The position numbers and the translations under genes were made by a program. The notes beneath the pieces are model-generated. The model saw nothing but the letters and a program-made list of their open reading frames with translations, did no database searches and had not been told where the DNA came from. From Ruegeria sp. HKCCD7303 (GTDB lineage Bacteria > Pseudomonadota > Alphaproteobacteria > Rhodobacterales > Rhodobacteraceae), in the NCBI RefSeq assembly GCF_013111185.1, contig NZ_WVRE01000002.1, positions 806,001 through 870,000 on the forward strand: 64,000 nt of DNA, given 5' to 3'. Below are positions 45,990 through 54,774 of the stretch, one piece after another (position 1 is the first letter of the stretch; every line of letters starts with the position of its first letter).

Positions 45990-46867
45990 TACTGGGTCGC
46001 CTGCCCTGTGGGCGATTTCAAGTAGTTGAAGAACTCGGAATCCGGGCTCAGCACCATCGAGCTGTTGCTGCCACCCAGCGCACGCTCATAGGCGGACAGC
46101 GAGCGGTAGAACTCGAAGAATTCCGGGTCTTTACCAAAGGCTTCGGCGAAGATCGCGTTGCGTTCGGCATCGGCCTCACCGCGAATGATTTCGGCTTCAC
46201 GATTGGCGTCCGAGACCAGTTCAACCACGGTCCGGTCGGCTTGGGCGCGAACACGCTGCGCCGCTTCGTTACCGCGGGCGCGTTCGTCGGTTGCTTCACG
46301 TTCCCGTTCCGCCTTCATCCGGTCGAAGGTTGCCTCAAGGTTGGCTTGCGGCAGATCAGTCGCTTTCAGGCGCACGTCGATCACATTGACGCCCAGCGCT
46401 CGCGCCTCGGCGATGGCGCTGTTACGGATGCGCAGCATAAGCGCCGCACGGTCCGAGCTAAGGATGTCGCGCGAGGATACCGAACCCAGAACTTCGCGGG
46501 TTTCAGCACGCAAAATGCGGTCCAGACGATCTTCGGCAACCGGAATGCCACCAACACCAACGGCTTGACGGAACTGCTCCAGATCTGAAATCCGGTAGCG
46601 GGCAAAAGCGTCAACCACCAAACGCCGATCATCCAGAGGTGTTACTTCAAGCGGCTGCACATCGATAGAAAGGATGCGGTCGTCGTAACGCACCACTTCC
46701 TGGATCAACGGGATTTTGAACGCCAGACCAGGCTCTTCCTTGACCGTGACAACCCGGCCAAATTGCAGAACCAGTGCCCGCTCGCGTTCATCCACGATGA
46801 AAATCGAAGATAAAACGCCAACAATCGCGAGAAAGACGACCGGCAGGATAAATGTCGTTTTACGCAT
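45989..46867 (-). CDS. hflC: FtsH protease modulator HflC
   Basis: 292 residues, N-terminal membrane helix (TFILPVVFLAIVGVLSSIFIV), SPFH/band 7 domain (ERERALVLQFGRVVTVKEEPGLAFKIPLIQEVVRYDDRIL) and the long helix MKAEREREATDERARGNEAAQRVRAQADR. With HflK it forms a large cage around FtsH in the membrane. Its start overlaps the HflK stop at one base. Confidence 0.95.
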   Translation of the reverse strand: MRKTTFILPVVFLAIVGVLSSIFIVDERERALVLQFGRVVTVKEEPGLAFKIPLIQEVVRYDDRILSIDVQPLEVTPLDDRRLVVDAFARYRISDLEQFRQAVGVGGIPVAEDRLDRILRAETREVLGSVSSRDILSSDRAALMLRIRNSAIAEARALGVNVIDVRLKATDLPQANLEATFDRMKAEREREATDERARGNEAAQRVRAQADRTVVELVSDANREAEIIRGEADAERNAIFAEAFGKDPEFFEFYRSLSAYERALGGSNSSMVLSPDSEFFNYLKSPTGQATQ

Positions 46868-48009
46868 CAGTTGCTCTCCTGTCCGGAATTGCGGCGAAGC
46901 TCATTGAGCGGCAGATAGGGTACAACCCCCTGCCCCTGACCAGTAGAGTTCTCATCCAGAATGATTTTGTCCACGTCACCCAGAACCTGCTCCATCCGTT
47001 CCAGATACAGGCGCTTGCGGGTCACATCTGGCGCTTTAGAGTATTCTTCCAGAACCGCGCTGAAACGGCTGGCCTCACCCTGTGCGCTGTTGATCTGCTG
47101 GGCACGATACGCTTCGGCCTCTTCCAGAACCTGAGCAGCCTCACCACGGGCTTCGGCGAGCACACGGTTCGCGTAGGCGTCCGCAACATTCTGCAAGCGG
47201 TCACGTTCCTGAGCAGCGGCCTGAACATCACGGAAGGCAGCAATCACGTCTTGCGGCGGGTCAGCCTTGTCAAAGTTCACACGAACGATGTTCACGCCCG
47301 AGTCGTAGCTGTCCATCGTTGCCTGTATCAGTTCCTGCAGGCGGTCGGCGATAATACCACGATCCCGGTTCAGAATCGGTGCCAGTTCGCTCTGCGCGAT
47401 AATCTCACGCATCGCAGATTCCGACACGGCGCGAATGGTTTGGCGTGGATCGCGCAGATTGAACAGGAATTTGGCAGGATCATTGATGTTCCAGACCACT
47501 TGATAATCGATATCGACGACGTTTTCGTCACCGGTCAACATCAGGCCGTCATCACTGCCACGGGCACCGCCCATGTCTTCGTTCTGTTCGCGTGTCACCG
47601 GAATGACCTCAGCGGTAACAAACGGCCAGGGCGCAAAATTCAGACCGGGATTACCGACGGCCGAGAATTCACCCAAGAACAACTCAACCGACTGTTCTTC
47701 CGGTTTAACGGTGTAGAAACTCGCCAGACCCCAAAGACCTGCAGCGACCAGAACGCCAATTGCAATCGTGCCCTTGGTAAAGGCCGGACCACCGCCGCCT
47801 TGACCGCCACTGCCACCTTTGCCCGAACCGCCGCGACCGCCCATCAGAACGCGCAGTTGCTCTTGGCCCTTCTTCATCAGCTCATCGATCTCGGGAATCT
47901 GCGGGCCATCGCCTTCGGGCGGGCGACGCCCGTCCCCGTTATTTCCCCGATTTCCTCCGCCACCGGAAGAGCCTCCGCCCCCCCAGGGGCCACCGCTGTT
48001 GCCCGCCAT
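46867..48009 (-). CDS. hflK: FtsH protease modulator HflK
   Basis: 380 residues from ATG 48009. The first 35 residues are Gly-rich (GPWGGGGSSGGGGNRGNNG), followed by a helix (GTIAIGVLVAAGLWGLASFYTV), the SPFH domain (PEEQSVELFLGEFSAVGNPGLNFAPWPF) and a coiled region (AAFRDVQAAAQERDRLQNVADAYANRV). Standard HflK layout, including the Gly-rich head. Coupled to hflC. It is 73 bp downstream of gor in the same direction. Confidence 0.95.
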   Translation of the reverse strand: MAGNSGGPWGGGGSSGGGGNRGNNGDGRRPPEGDGPQIPEIDELMKKGQEQLRVLMGGRGGSGKGGSGGQGGGGPAFTKGTIAIGVLVAAGLWGLASFYTVKPEEQSVELFLGEFSAVGNPGLNFAPWPFVTAEVIPVTREQNEDMGGARGSDDGLMLTGDENVVDIDYQVVWNINDPAKFLFNLRDPRQTIRAVSESAMREIIAQSELAPILNRDRGIIADRLQELIQATMDSYDSGVNIVRVNFDKADPPQDVIAAFRDVQAAAQERDRLQNVADAYANRVLAEARGEAAQVLEEAEAYRAQQINSAQGEASRFSAVLEEYSKAPDVTRKRLYLERMEQVLGDVDKIILDENSTGQGQGVVPYLPLNELRRNSGQESN

Positions 48010-48081
48010 ATGTACATGTTCCCTTGTGTTTGACCGTGTGATCACGGCGTCCTTTGTAACTTGTGTGCGCGCGGTTGCAAA

Positions 48082-49440
48082 TCAAGCCGTGCGCACAGGT
48101 TGCCGCATTGTCACCAGTTCTTCGGCCATCACCGGATGCACGGCGACAGTACGGTCAAAATCTTCTTTGGTCGCCCCCATCTTTACGGCGATTCCGGCAA
48201 GCTGGATCATCTCACCAGCACCGGGGGCGACAATATGGCAGCCAAGAACCTTGCGTGTGGCCTGACTGACCAGAATCTTCATCAGAACCCGCTGCGTTCC
48301 GCCCGCGAACGATTTCTGCATCGGCTTAAACGACGTGGCATAGACTTCGATCGGTTCTTGCGCCGCGGCCTCTTCTTCGCTCAGACCAACAGTTCCGAAT
48401 TCCGGCTGCGTAAAGATCGCTGTCGGGATCAGTTCGTGATCCACAGGTGTCGGGTTACCTTTGAAGACGGTCTCTACAAAAGCCATTCCCTCGCGGATCG
48501 CGACCGGTGTCAGGTTCACCCGATCCGTGACGTCACCAATAGCGTAAATCGAAGGCACTGCGGTCTGGCTGTATTCATTTACGACAATCTCACCCTTGCG
48601 ACCGCGTTCAACGCCCAGGTCTTCCAGCCCAAGGTTATCGGCATTTGGCGCACGGCCCGTGGCGTACATAACGACGTCAAAACGATCCTCGGTGCCATCG
48701 GTCGCCTTGACGCGGATCTGGTCCCCGTCTTTGGTCATTTCCAGCACGTTGGTGCCCAGTCGCACGTCTATTCCGTTCTGGCGCATCTCTTCACAGATCA
48801 ACCCGCGCGCTTCTTCATCAAAGCCGCGCAGGATTTGCGCGCCGCGATAGAACTGGGTGGTCTTGACGCCCAGCCCATTCATGATCCCGGCAAACTCGCT
48901 GGCGATATAGCCACCGCCGACGATCAGGATGCTTTCAGGCAACTTGTCCAAGTGGAAAATCTCGTTCGAGGTGATCGCCAGGTCTGATCCCGGGAAATCA
49001 GGCACGACCGGACGGCCACCCGTGGCGATCAGAATATGCTTAGCGGTTTTTTGGGTACCATCAGTCAATTCGACTGTGTGCGCATCCACAAGACGAGCGC
49101 GCTGATCAAAGCTTTCCACTCCGTTGTTTTTCAGGATGTTACGATAGATACCTTCCAGCCGATCCAGTTCCGTCACCAACTTGCCGTGGAAGGTATTCCA
49201 GTTGAATGCACCGGGTTGAATGTCCCAGCCATAAGCTTGTGCATCACCCACCATGCCCGAGTATTCGCTGGCAAAGACCATCAGCTTCTTGGGCACACAG
49301 CCCCGGATCACGCAGGTGCCGCCATAGCGGTCTTCTTCGGCCAGCCCGACTTTGGCACCGGTTTCACCCGCCGCCACACGCGCAGCACGGACCCCCCCCG
49401 AGCCTCCGCCGATGGCAAAAAGATCATAGTCAAAGCTCAT
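48082..49440 (-). CDS. gor: glutathione-disulfide reductase
   Basis: 452 residues. FAD motif FAIGGGSGGVRAARVAA, redox disulfide GGTCVIRGCVPKKLM, NADPH motif GGGYIASEFAGI with the Arg-rich follow-up, second FAD motif IYAIGDVTDRVNLTPVAIREG and the C-terminal acid/base His-Glu in HPVMAEELVTM. Keeps glutathione reduced, fitting the three GSTs and the GFA protein in the window. The residue set fits gor rather than a mercuric or lipoamide enzyme. Confidence 0.94.
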   Translation of the reverse strand: MSFDYDLFAIGGGSGGVRAARVAAGETGAKVGLAEEDRYGGTCVIRGCVPKKLMVFASEYSGMVGDAQAYGWDIQPGAFNWNTFHGKLVTELDRLEGIYRNILKNNGVESFDQRARLVDAHTVELTDGTQKTAKHILIATGGRPVVPDFPGSDLAITSNEIFHLDKLPESILIVGGGYIASEFAGIMNGLGVKTTQFYRGAQILRGFDEEARGLICEEMRQNGIDVRLGTNVLEMTKDGDQIRVKATDGTEDRFDVVMYATGRAPNADNLGLEDLGVERGRKGEIVVNEYSQTAVPSIYAIGDVTDRVNLTPVAIREGMAFVETVFKGNPTPVDHELIPTAIFTQPEFGTVGLSEEEAAAQEPIEVYATSFKPMQKSFAGGTQRVLMKILVSQATRKVLGCHIVAPGAGEMIQLAGIAVKMGATKEDFDRTVAVHPVMAEELVTMRQPVRTA

Positions 49441-49565
49441 GCCGGTTTCCTTCGTTCAACTTGCAAAATCCTCTGGATATCTGGGCGCAAAAACCCTGGT
49501 GCCAACCCCTGGGCACAGAAAATTCAAACATTCACGGGCGCTTGTCGGAGATAAGAGCATCAAAC

Positions 49566-50354
49566 TTAGTCCGAAACATCGGAAAACAGGTTATCGCGGG
49601 ATCCGCTCAACAACTGGTCCAGTTGGATGGTACCTGCATTGATGTCCCGCAGTTCGACCCTGCCATCTCCGTGGCCCAGAACGACCTTGTCGCAGATATC
49701 GACGAACAGACCATTTTCCACCACACCCGGCACCTGATTCAGGATCAGCGCCATCTGGCGCGGATTGCCGATGCGTTGCAGGTGCAGATCCAGAATGTGG
49801 TTTCCTTCATCGGTTACAAAAGGGGCCTGACCGTTCATGCGCAGCGCAGAGGTGGTCCCCAGAACATCCATTGTGTCCAGCGCTTCTTCGATCAGCGTCC
49901 GCGTGGTTTGCCAGCCAAAGGGAACCACCTCGACCGGCAGCGGGAAAGCGCCCAGTGTTTCAACTTCTTTTCCGGCGTCTGCGATGACGACCATCTGATC
50001 GCTGGCCGTGGCGACAATCTTTTCCTGAAGATGTGCACCACCGCCGCCTTTGATCAAGTTCAGGTCCGCGTCAAACTCATCTGCGCCGTCAATGGTCAAG
50101 TCCAACCATCCGGCCTGATCCAGGGAAATGACCTCGATTCCAACCTCACGTGCAAGCTGGGCCGTTCGGGTCGACGTGGGCACGCCCTTGATCTGCAAGC
50201 CTTCGCCTCGTACGCGCTCACCCAAGCGGCGTACCAACCAAGCGGCTGTAGATCCCGTTCCCAGGCCCACACGCATTCCGTCTTCGACCATCTCGGCCGC
50301 ACGGCACGCGGCCACGTATTTTGCAGTGTCGATGGGCGATAGATCTCCGGTCAT
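49566..50354 (-). CDS. rpiA: ribose-5-phosphate isomerase A
   Basis: 262 residues from ATG 50354 (GGAAAG upstream). Motifs: VGLGTGSTAAWLV, VPTSTRTAQLA, DLTIDGADEFDADLNLIKGGGGAHLQEKIVA (catalytic Asp, Glu and Lys), and IADAGKEVETLG. Interconverts ribose- and ribulose-5-phosphate in the pentose phosphate pathway. It leads the rpiA-gor-hflK run; the 125-bp gap to gor suggests gor may have its own promoter. Confidence 0.95.
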   Translation of the reverse strand: MTGDLSPIDTAKYVAACRAAEMVEDGMRVGLGTGSTAAWLVRRLGERVRGEGLQIKGVPTSTRTAQLAREVGIEVISLDQAGWLDLTIDGADEFDADLNLIKGGGGAHLQEKIVATASDQMVVIADAGKEVETLGAFPLPVEVVPFGWQTTRTLIEEALDTMDVLGTTSALRMNGQAPFVTDEGNHILDLHLQRIGNPRQMALILNQVPGVVENGLFVDICDKVVLGHGDGRVELRDINAGTIQLDQLLSGSRDNLFSDVSD

Positions 50355-50521
50355 GGCAGCTTTCCAAAGTTGGCCTGCCGAAGTTATAGGGAAAGCCTCG
50401 GGTGACTGCGACCCCAATTTGTGACCCAGCGAACTCAAAGATACCAAAGTACTACGCGTTTCCTATCGGAAACGTCGCAATCATGTCTTACAAGACCATC
50501 TTTGAGCTATAAGTTGCCGCC

Positions 50522-51223
50522 ATGTCGAAGCCCTACCGCCTGCACTATATCCCTGATAACGCCTCGCTGGTAATCCGCCTGGTGCTAGAAGAGATAGGTG
50601 CGCCTTTTGACACGGTCCTGGTGGATCGGCGCCAGAATGCGCAGGACAGTACAGCCTTTCGGGCACTCAATCCCAACGGTCAAATCCCAGTGTTGGAAAC
50701 GCTGCAAGGGCCAATCTTTGAAACAGCGGCCATCCTGCTTTGGCTATCCGAACAACATGGCCAGCGGGCCCCTGCAAAAGATGACCCGGAACGCGCAGGC
50801 TTTCTGAAGTGGTTGTTCTTTGCATCCAACACGCTTCACGCCGATCTGCGTATCGTGTTTTATGCCGAGAAATACATCGACCCACGGCAGGCCGACAAAT
50901 TGCGGGCCGCTACACATCCTCGCCTGAGACGTCACCTTCAATTGCTGGACGCAATGGCCAAAAGCGCGCCGGGTTGGTTCTGTGCAGATCACCCTTCCGT
51001 TCTGACCTATAATGTCGCGTGCATGATGCGCTGGATGGCGCTTTACCCTGCTATGGCAGACCGAAGTTGGTATCAGCTGACAGAAACGCCTTGCCTGCAA
51101 ACGCTGTTAATGAAGCTTGAAACACGCCCGGCGACCCGCTCGGCCATTTTGGCCGAAGGTCTTGGGGCCAACCCGTTCACCTCCCCTGTTCACCCAACCC
51201 CTCCAGAAGGCTCAGCTATCTGA
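50522..51223 (+). CDS. glutathione S-transferase family protein
   Basis: 233 residues. N-domain MSKPYRLHYIPDNASLVIRLVLEEIG with Asn-Ala-Ser at the active-site position of beta-like GSTs, NGQIPVLE (cis-Pro) and FETAAILLWLSE; then a helical C-domain (YNVACMMRWMALYPAM). Its stop is one base before the start of sdaA, so the two are co-transcribed and probably coupled. This pairing is unusual and might join serine breakdown to thiol chemistry, or be mere proximity. Confidence 0.88.
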   Translation: MSKPYRLHYIPDNASLVIRLVLEEIGAPFDTVLVDRRQNAQDSTAFRALNPNGQIPVLETLQGPIFETAAILLWLSEQHGQRAPAKDDPERAGFLKWLFFASNTLHADLRIVFYAEKYIDPRQADKLRAATHPRLRRHLQLLDAMAKSAPGWFCADHPSVLTYNVACMMRWMALYPAMADRSWYQLTETPCLQTLLMKLETRPATRSAILAEGLGANPFTSPVHPTPPEGSAI

Positions 51224-51224
51224 T

Positions 51225-52598
51225 ATGTTTCTCTCTGTCTTCGATATGTTCAAAGTGGGCATCGGCCCGTCCTCCTCCCACACCATGGGACCCATGGTGG
51301 CTGCTGCGCGCTTCCTTGATATGATGCGTGCCTCGCCGTTTGAATTTTCCGGTCTTAAAGGGTCGCTGCACGGCTCGTTGGCCTTTACCGGTGTCGGCCA
51401 CGCGACCGACCGGGCGACAATCCTGGGTTTGGCCGGTTTTGTACCGGACACCTATGACAACAACAAAGCCGAGGCTGCTTTGGCAGATATTGCCAGCACG
51501 CATACGGTCACCCCTGAAGGGTTGCCAACCCTACAGTTTGACCCCAAAGCCGATCTGGTTTTCGACTATGACAACACCCTGCCCGGGCACGCCAATGGCA
51601 TGATTCTGATGGCAACGGACGCACAGGGTGACGTGATCCTGCGACAGGTGTTCTATTCCATCGGCGGCGGATTTGTCCTGACCGAAGAAGAACTGGCCGA
51701 GGGCAAAGCAACCGACGAAGGCGCTCCGGTGCCGTTCCCCTTCAAATCCGCGGCCGAGATGCTGGAGATGGCAAAATCCAGCGGCAAGAGTATTGCTGAC
51801 ATGAAGCGTGAAAATGAAATCGCGCGGGGTTGCGCCGACAGCTTTGCCAGAGGCTCCGCCCGTCTTTGGGAGGTCATGAACGCCTGCATCGAACGTGGAT
51901 TAGCCACAGACGGCATCCTTCCGGGTGGGTTGAAAGTTCGTCGTCGCGCCAAGGGCATTTATGATGCTCTAATGGCTGAACGTGGTATGAACCTGACCGC
52001 CCCACACACAATCAACGACTGGATGAGCGTCTACGCGATGGCGGTCAACGAAGAGAACGCTGCCGGTGGGCAGGTTGTAACGGCCCCTACCAACGGTGCG
52101 GCCGGCGTTCTGCCTGCGGTGCTGCGCTATTATCTGGATCACGTGCCTGGCGCTTCGGAAAGCCATATCGAAGATTTCCTGCTGACCGCTGCTGCGATAG
52201 GCGGGCTGGTCAAATTCAATGCCTCGATCTCAGGCGCTGAAGCAGGATGTCAGGCCGAGGTCGGCAGCGCGTCTGCCATGGCCGCTGCTGGGCTCTGTGC
52301 CGTGATGGGCGGAACACCTGAACAGGTAGAGAACGCCGCCGAGATTGCTCTGGAACATCACCTGGGCATGACATGCGATCCCGTTGCGGGTCTGGTTCAG
52401 GTGCCTTGTATCGAACGCAACGGATTGGGAGCCATCAAGGCAGTGTCCGCCGCGTCATTATCCCTGCGTGGGGATGGCGAACATTTCGTGCCATTGGATT
52501 CGGTAATCGAGACCATGCGCCAGACGGGTCATGACATGCACGAGAAGTATAAGGAAACCTCGCTTGGTGGATTGGCGGTGAACGTGCCAAACTGCTGA
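51225..52598 (+). CDS. sdaA: L-serine ammonia-lyase, iron-sulfur type
   Basis: 457 residues from ATG 51225. Turns L-serine into pyruvate and ammonia. Beta-domain start [24 protein letters not shown], alpha-domain [21 protein letters not shown], and the three cluster Cys in [36 protein letters not shown]. The single-chain layout (both domains fused) is the gammaproteobacterial/alphaproteobacterial form. Confidence 0.95.
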   Translation: MFLSVFDMFKVGIGPSSSHTMGPMVAAARFLDMMRASPFEFSGLKGSLHGSLAFTGVGHATDRATILGLAGFVPDTYDNNKAEAALADIASTHTVTPEGLPTLQFDPKADLVFDYDNTLPGHANGMILMATDAQGDVILRQVFYSIGGGFVLTEEELAEGKATDEGAPVPFPFKSAAEMLEMAKSSGKSIADMKRENEIARGCADSFARGSARLWEVMNACIERGLATDGILPGGLKVRRRAKGIYDALMAERGMNLTAPHTINDWMSVYAMAVNEENAAGGQVVTAPTNGAAGVLPAVLRYYLDHVPGASESHIEDFLLTAAAIGGLVKFNASISGAEAGCQAEVGSASAMAAAGLCAVMGGTPEQVENAAEIALEHHLGMTCDPVAGLVQVPCIERNGLGAIKAVSAASLSLRGDGEHFVPLDSVIETMRQTGHDMHEKYKETSLGGLAVNVPNC

Positions 52599-52622
52599 TC
52601 GCTAAATAATGTGGGGGTCGTA

Positions 52623-53039
52623 ATGCGTGGACATTGCCTGTGCGGCGCAATCAAATACGAAGTCGACTCTTCGCCATTGTCTTGCGTGACATGTCACTGC
52701 GACAGTTGCCGTCGCCAATGCGCCGCCCCGATGACCACCTACTTCGCCGTCCGCGACGGCCAATGGCGCTGGACCGGGGAAGAACCCAAGCGCTTTAACT
52801 CCTCACCCGGAGTTGAGCGCAGCTTTTGCCCGCATTGCGGTACACCGATCTCGTTCCGTTCGGCCAAGATGTCGGATGTGCTGCATCTGTACGTGGCGAC
52901 ATTAGAGGTGCCTGATGACCTGCAGCCCACGCTGCATGTTTCCCACGAAGAAAAGCTGAGCTGGCTGCACCTTGATGACGGTTTACCCACGTGCATTGGG
53001 CCAGATTACACAAAGGTTCAGCCCTTGCCGAAAGACTAA
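52623..53039 (+). CDS. GFA family protein (glutathione-dependent formaldehyde-activating fold)
   Basis: 138 residues from ATG 52623, GGGGG before it. Zinc-binding Cys pattern: RGHCLCGAIKY, VTCHCDSCRRQ and SFCPHCGTPI. These small proteins hold zinc in the Mss4-like fold; the parent enzyme adds glutathione to formaldehyde, but most family members are uncharacterised. Same direction as sdaA, 24 bp after its stop. Confidence 0.88.
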   Translation: MRGHCLCGAIKYEVDSSPLSCVTCHCDSCRRQCAAPMTTYFAVRDGQWRWTGEEPKRFNSSPGVERSFCPHCGTPISFRSAKMSDVLHLYVATLEVPDDLQPTLHVSHEEKLSWLHLDDGLPTCIGPDYTKVQPLPKD

Positions 53040-53084
53040 CATCCAGCCTTTCCACTGTACCGTGAAACGGCTAGCGTCGCGGAC

Positions 53085-53999
53085 ATGACACAGGATCGTC
53101 CCGTTTTTGGCATTGTCTTAATGCTTGGCTTTTGCCTGCTTGCCCCATTGGGCGACTCGATGGCCAAACTGTTGGGCGAGACCACCCCACTGGGGTTTCT
53201 GGTAACGGTCCGCTTTGCAGTTCAGGCCCTGATCCTGATCCCTCTGGTTGCACTGACCGGCAGACCTTGGCGGATGCGTGGCCGCATCCTGCGACTGACG
53301 ATAATCCGCACGTTTCTGCACATCATTGGCATCACCGCAATGTTCAGCGCGTTGCAGTTCCTGCCTCTGGCGGATGCCATCGCAATCGCCTTTGTTATGC
53401 CGTTTATCATGTTGTTGTTGGGCAAGTTTGTTCTGGGTGAAGAGGTTGGCGCACGCCGTCTGATCGCCTGCATTGTAGGTTTCATCGGCACGCTTCTAGT
53501 CATCCAACCCAGCTTTGCCGAGGTTGGCGCGCCTGCACTGCTGCCCCTTATCGTCGCTGTTGTGTTTGCTCTGTTTATGCTGGTCACACGGCAAATCGCC
53601 AAAGAGACAGACCCTGTGTCGTTACAGGCGGTATCAGGTGTTCTTGCGACTCTGGTACTGGCCCCGGTTCTGGTGATCGGAACGCATCTGGATGTGTGGG
53701 AGATTTCTGTGACCCTGCCTGCCCCGCACATGTACTGGCTGTTGATTGCGATCGGGGTCTTGGGAACCGTTGCACACCTGCTGATGACCTGGTCGTTGCG
53801 TTATGCGCCCTCAGCCACGCTGGCACCGATGCAGTACCTGGAAATCCCTGTTGCAACCCTAATCGGCTGGGTCATCTTCAGCGACCTGCCTGACGGGCTT
53901 GCCGCGCTTGGCATTACGATAACAATCGCTGCCGGGCTCTATGTCATTCTTCGCGAGCGGGCCACTGCCCGGTCTGCTCCGACAGAAACACCTGCATAA
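53085..53999 (+). CDS. EamA/DMT family transporter
   Basis: 304 residues, ten helices, two EamA repeats (FCLLAPLGDSMAKLLGETTPLGFLVTVRFAVQALIL; LPLIVAVVFALFMLVTRQIAKETDPVSLQAVSGV). Ends with a basic tail. Substrate unknown. Its last 56 bp overlap the end of thiN on the opposite strand, an unusually long convergent overlap in which both reading frames are coding. Confidence 0.85.
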   Translation: MTQDRPVFGIVLMLGFCLLAPLGDSMAKLLGETTPLGFLVTVRFAVQALILIPLVALTGRPWRMRGRILRLTIIRTFLHIIGITAMFSALQFLPLADAIAIAFVMPFIMLLLGKFVLGEEVGARRLIACIVGFIGTLLVIQPSFAEVGAPALLPLIVAVVFALFMLVTRQIAKETDPVSLQAVSGVLATLVLAPVLVIGTHLDVWEISVTLPAPHMYWLLIAIGVLGTVAHLLMTWSLRYAPSATLAPMQYLEIPVATLIGWVIFSDLPDGLAALGITITIAAGLYVILRERATARSAPTETPA

Positions 54000-54651
54000 G
54001 TGGATCCAACGCAGAACGCGGGATCATGATCAATAGTCCCGGCCCGTCCATATGCAACTCGACCTCTGCCAGCGCGCGGTTCGATGTGCCCACTTGACCT
54101 GCTGGATCGAATTTCAACCCGTCGATTGGCCATTCCAACCCGGTGCTGCGCCCTGTAACCGGGCGCAAAGGAAACAGCGAAACCACGTCGCCGGGATCAA
54201 CTGGCAGACGGATGTGTGGCGGTGCGTGAAAAACCACTTCATGTTCGCCCAACAGAATACACGCCTGATCTTGTCGCCTGACCAGGGTATTCAATACGGC
54301 CAATTGATGATCCAGCCGCCCCCCCAGAAACCCCGCACCCAAAATCAGCGGACATTGCGTGCTGCGCAACGCTTTATCGAAGTCCGTACTATCCTGCTCG
54401 CGGATCGGGAATAGACGCTCGGTCGGTATTTTTGCCTGTGTCGACGCGCTCAGCGAATCGAAATCGCCGATAACGGCATCCGGGATATGACCTGATTCTG
54501 TCAAAACCTTTGCACCACCATCAGCGGCCACAACCGATTTGACGCGATTCAGCACCAGATTCAGGTCCTCGGCACCGACAAATCCCCCTCCGAACAGACC
54601 AATTGGATCAATCGAGCGTACAATGATCTCATTTTTATTAAGATTGGCCAT
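53944..54651 (-). CDS. thiN: thiamine pyrophosphokinase
   Basis: 235 residues from ATG 54651. Makes ThDP from thiamine and ATP. Motifs: VVAADGGAKVLTESGHIPDAVIGDFDSLS (substrate and metal Asp), EQDSTDFDKAL and LGAGFLGGRLDHQLAVLNTL; the C-terminal thiamine-binding domain has VSLFPLRPVTGRSTGLEWPIDG and GTSNRALAEVELHMD. ThDP is the cofactor of the decarboxylase elsewhere in the window. Divergent from the large acidic protein gene. Confidence 0.9.
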   Translation of the reverse strand: MANLNKNEIIVRSIDPIGLFGGGFVGAEDLNLVLNRVKSVVAADGGAKVLTESGHIPDAVIGDFDSLSASTQAKIPTERLFPIREQDSTDFDKALRSTQCPLILGAGFLGGRLDHQLAVLNTLVRRQDQACILLGEHEVVFHAPPHIRLPVDPGDVVSLFPLRPVTGRSTGLEWPIDGLKFDPAGQVGTSNRALAEVELHMDGPGLLIMIPRSALDPLMQVFLSEQTGQWPAREE

Positions 54652-54774
54652 TTTTCCCGGATTTGGACACATTAAGACCACAAAATGATAGGTTCATGCA
54701 GAAAGTTCCGAGCCAGTGTGTGCTCCCGATTCCGGGTAAGCTGGCTCTCGTAGTTTGTAAAGGACGTGCGTCTG

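Noticed and set aside
46852-48033. 393-codon frame opposite hflK
   Set aside because: Antisense to a well-supported gene; repetitive His/Gln/Arg-rich translation without motifs.
49206-50342. 378-codon frame opposite gor and rpiA
   Set aside because: It spans two certain genes and the gap between them on the other strand.
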